Of a stretch of DNA of 8,141 nt, positions 7,177 to 8,141 are shown piece after piece. The notes beneath the pieces are model-generated. The model saw only the letters and a program-made list of their open reading frames with translations. It had not been told where the DNA came from and did no database searches. The stretch is taken from assembly GCA_002414145.1 (NCBI GenBank), contig DHYP01000061.1, forward strand, positions 4,320 through 12,460, given 5' to 3'. The DNA comes from Methylophilaceae bacterium UBA5127 (GTDB lineage Bacteria > Pseudomonadota > Gammaproteobacteria > Burkholderiales > Methylophilaceae). The translations under genes and the position numbers were made by a program. Position 1 is the stretch's first letter, and the number at the start of each line of letters is the position of its first letter.

Positions 7177-7851
7177 ATGAATACAAAAAAAGCAGTGGTA
7201 TTACTTTCGGGAGGTTTGGATTCTGCCACATGTTTGGCGATTGCAAAATCGCAAGGCTTTGATTGTTATTGTTTGAGTCTGGATTACCATCAGAGGCATA
7301 TCGCAGAGCTGCAAGCAGCGCATCATGTCGCAAACGCTTTAGGCGCGAAGCAACATAAAACAGCGCAATTGGACTTGAGTCTGTTTGGAGGGTCTGCCCT
7401 TACGGATAATAGTATTGATGTACCTCAAATGCCAAGTGTAGGCATTCCCGTAACATATGTGCCTGCACGCAACACCATTATGCTGTCACTGGCGCTCGCT
7501 TGGGCAGAAGTATTAGGCGCACAAGACATTTTTATCGGCGTCAATGCCTTGGATTATTCGGGGTATCCTGATTGTCGTGGTGAGTATGTTAAGGCGTTTC
7601 AGGCCATGGCAAATTTAGCCACCAAGAGTGCAGTTGAGGGGCAAAAGATTACCATACATGCGCCCCTGATTGAGATGACAAAAGCACAGATTATTGCATT
7701 GGGAACATCATTAGGTGTGGATTATGGTCTGACAGTGTCATGTTATCAAGCAGACGCACAAGGTCGCGCCTGTGGTCAATGCGACTCCTGTCGATTGCGA
7801 TCTGCAGGATTTTTAGGTGCTGGGATACAAGACCCAACCTCTTATATGTGA
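7177..7851 (+). CDS. queC: QueC, 7-cyano-7-deazaguanine (preQ0) synthase
   Basis: QueC uses ATP and ammonia to convert 7-carboxy-7-deazaguanine, the QueE product, to preQ0. The 224-residue length is normal for the family. The PP-loop ATP-binding motif SGGLDS is at residues 11-16. [20 protein letters not shown] (92-111) and [14 protein letters not shown] (121-134) are strongly conserved QueC segments. Four cysteines near the C-terminus (C189, C199, C202, C205, in the pattern C-x9-C-x2-C-x2-C) form the zinc site. It is co-transcribed with queE, 13 bases upstream, and acts on the product of its neighbour. The stop codon lies in the first copy of an 8-bp tandem repeat, and a terminator hairpin follows 32 bases later. 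Confidence 0.97.
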   Translation: MNTKKAVVLLSGGLDSATCLAIAKSQGFDCYCLSLDYHQRHIAELQAAHHVANALGAKQHKTAQLDLSLFGGSALTDNSIDVPQMPSVGIPVTYVPARNTIMLSLALAWAEVLGAQDIFIGVNALDYSGYPDCRGEYVKAFQAMANLATKSAVEGQKITIHAPLIEMTKAQIIALGTSLGVDYGLTVSCYQADAQGRACGQCDSCRLRSAGFLGAGIQDPTSYM

Positions 7852-7861
7852 CAATGTGACA
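7846..7861 (+). repeat. 8-bp tandem duplication ATGTGACA x2 at the queC stop
   Basis: ATGTGACA at 7846-7853 is repeated exactly at 7854-7861. The first copy holds the last Met codon and the TGA stop of queC. It looks like a small slippage duplication and leaves the protein unchanged. Confidence 0.6.
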
Positions 7862-7883
7862 AATAAGATTTTATAATCAAGAA

Positions 7884-7914
7884 AAACATCCCCCAGTTGG
7901 GGGATGTTTATATT
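7884..7914 (+). terminator. Rho-independent terminator after queC, possibly bidirectional
   Basis: AAACATCCCCC (7884-7894) and GGGGGATGTTT (7899-7909) form a perfect 11-bp stem with the 4-base loop AGTT. On the + strand the stem ends in TTT followed by ATATT, a modest U tract, and it ends the queE-queC operon. On the - strand the same stem is followed by a cleaner TTTTTC run, so it should also stop transcription coming from the right. Confidence 0.85.
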
Positions 7915-8095
7915 CGTTATAATGATGAATAATCTCTGGAATTGCCGTGTATACACTTGTATGATGTTTTTGTTAACATTCTAAATATGGGTAAGGTATA
8001 TGCACAATTGTGGTAGCTAGCACGAGATATGGGGATAATTCGTGACGATGCTTCTTAAATAATCAAAATAAAAAAATATAGAATGAATCGAAGTC
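7915..8095 (+). promoter_or_regulatory. Non-coding leader with palindrome and promoter candidate
   Basis: No convincing gene lies in this stretch. It holds a perfect 10-bp palindrome, GTGTATACAC (7947-7956), a possible operator. TTAACA (7973-7978) with TATATG (7997-8002) 18 bases on is a reasonable sigma-70-like pair for the gene beginning at 8096; it would leave a leader of about 85-90 bases. A perfect TATAAT at 7918-7923 has no good -35, because the terminator occupies that position. The last part before 8096 is A-rich. I found no tRNA-like fold or known riboswitch pattern. Confidence 0.35.
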
Positions 8096-8141
8096 ATGTC
8101 AGATATATCAGTGAATGAAAGTCAGCAATTATGGCAGGGGG
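8096..8141 (+). CDS. Start of an unidentified gene, cut by the window end
   Basis: From the ATG at 8096 the frame stays open to the window edge and reads MSDISVNESQQLWQG (15 codons plus one base). It lies downstream of a terminator and a promoter candidate, which is where a new transcription unit would be expected. The ribosome site is weak (GAAG close to the start). An ATG at 8083 in another frame runs into a stop after 11 codons. Fifteen residues are too few to name a family, and I do not recognise it. The start could also lie elsewhere. Confidence 0.4.
   Translation, partial: MSDISVNESQQLWQG

Noticed and set aside
7918..7923. Perfect TATAAT as a promoter
   Set aside because: The position for a -35 element falls in the terminator stem and does not resemble TTGACA at usual spacing; probably chance in AT-rich DNA.
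7911..8095. tRNA gene downstream of queC
   Set aside because: A tRNA follows queC in some Pseudomonas genomes, but no T-loop motif or cloverleaf pairing is visible here.

Overview
The window carries a Tol-Pal envelope gene cluster followed by two queuosine-precursor genes. Gene content and order fit a Gram-negative proteobacterium. The protein sequences look betaproteobacterial: Pal has a long Asn-rich linker and a Cys pair near its C-terminus, and the SEC-C/TPR glycosyltransferase is of a bacterial type. The AT-leaning composition would suit a methylotroph such as Methylophilaceae. That family assignment is an impression from the sequence, not a search result.

Positions 1-4291 hold, on the + strand, the 3' end of tolQ, then tolR, tolA, tolB, pal and cpoB (ybgF). 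Spacing is tight: tolQ and tolR share a stop/Shine-Dalgarno overlap, and pal and cpoB overlap by a few bases. The one sizeable gap is 120 bp between tolA and tolB; it holds a small hairpin and a weak promoter candidate. TolQ and TolR form the inner-membrane proton-driven motor, and TolA spans the periplasm. TolB and the lipoprotein Pal sit at the outer membrane and peptidoglycan, and CpoB tunes the system and links it to septal peptidoglycan synthesis.

Positions 4284-6410 hold one large - strand gene, convergent with cpoB and overlapping its last 8 bases. It encodes a 708-residue protein with an N-terminal SEC-C metal-binding motif, seven TPR repeats and a C-terminal GT41 (O-GlcNAc-transferase/SPINDLY-like) glycosyltransferase domain. 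Its target is unknown. It is the most unusual gene here. It appears to separate cpoB from queE-queC, which lie directly after tol-pal-cpoB in Pseudomonas, for example.

Positions 6411-6524 are a divergent intergenic region with a good -10 element for queE and a perfect 10-bp inverted repeat at its two edges. queE and queC (6525-7851) follow as a two-gene operon making 7-carboxy-7-deazaguanine and then preQ0, precursors of queuosine in tRNA. A strong hairpin terminator lies at 7884-7914. The last ~230 bp hold a non-coding leader with a perfect palindrome and a promoter candidate, then what looks like the first 15 codons of another + strand gene cut by the window edge.

I saw no CRISPR array, insertion sequence, rRNA or tRNA. 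Most of the window is ordinary core genome; the glycosyltransferase gene and its flanks are the part worth following up.
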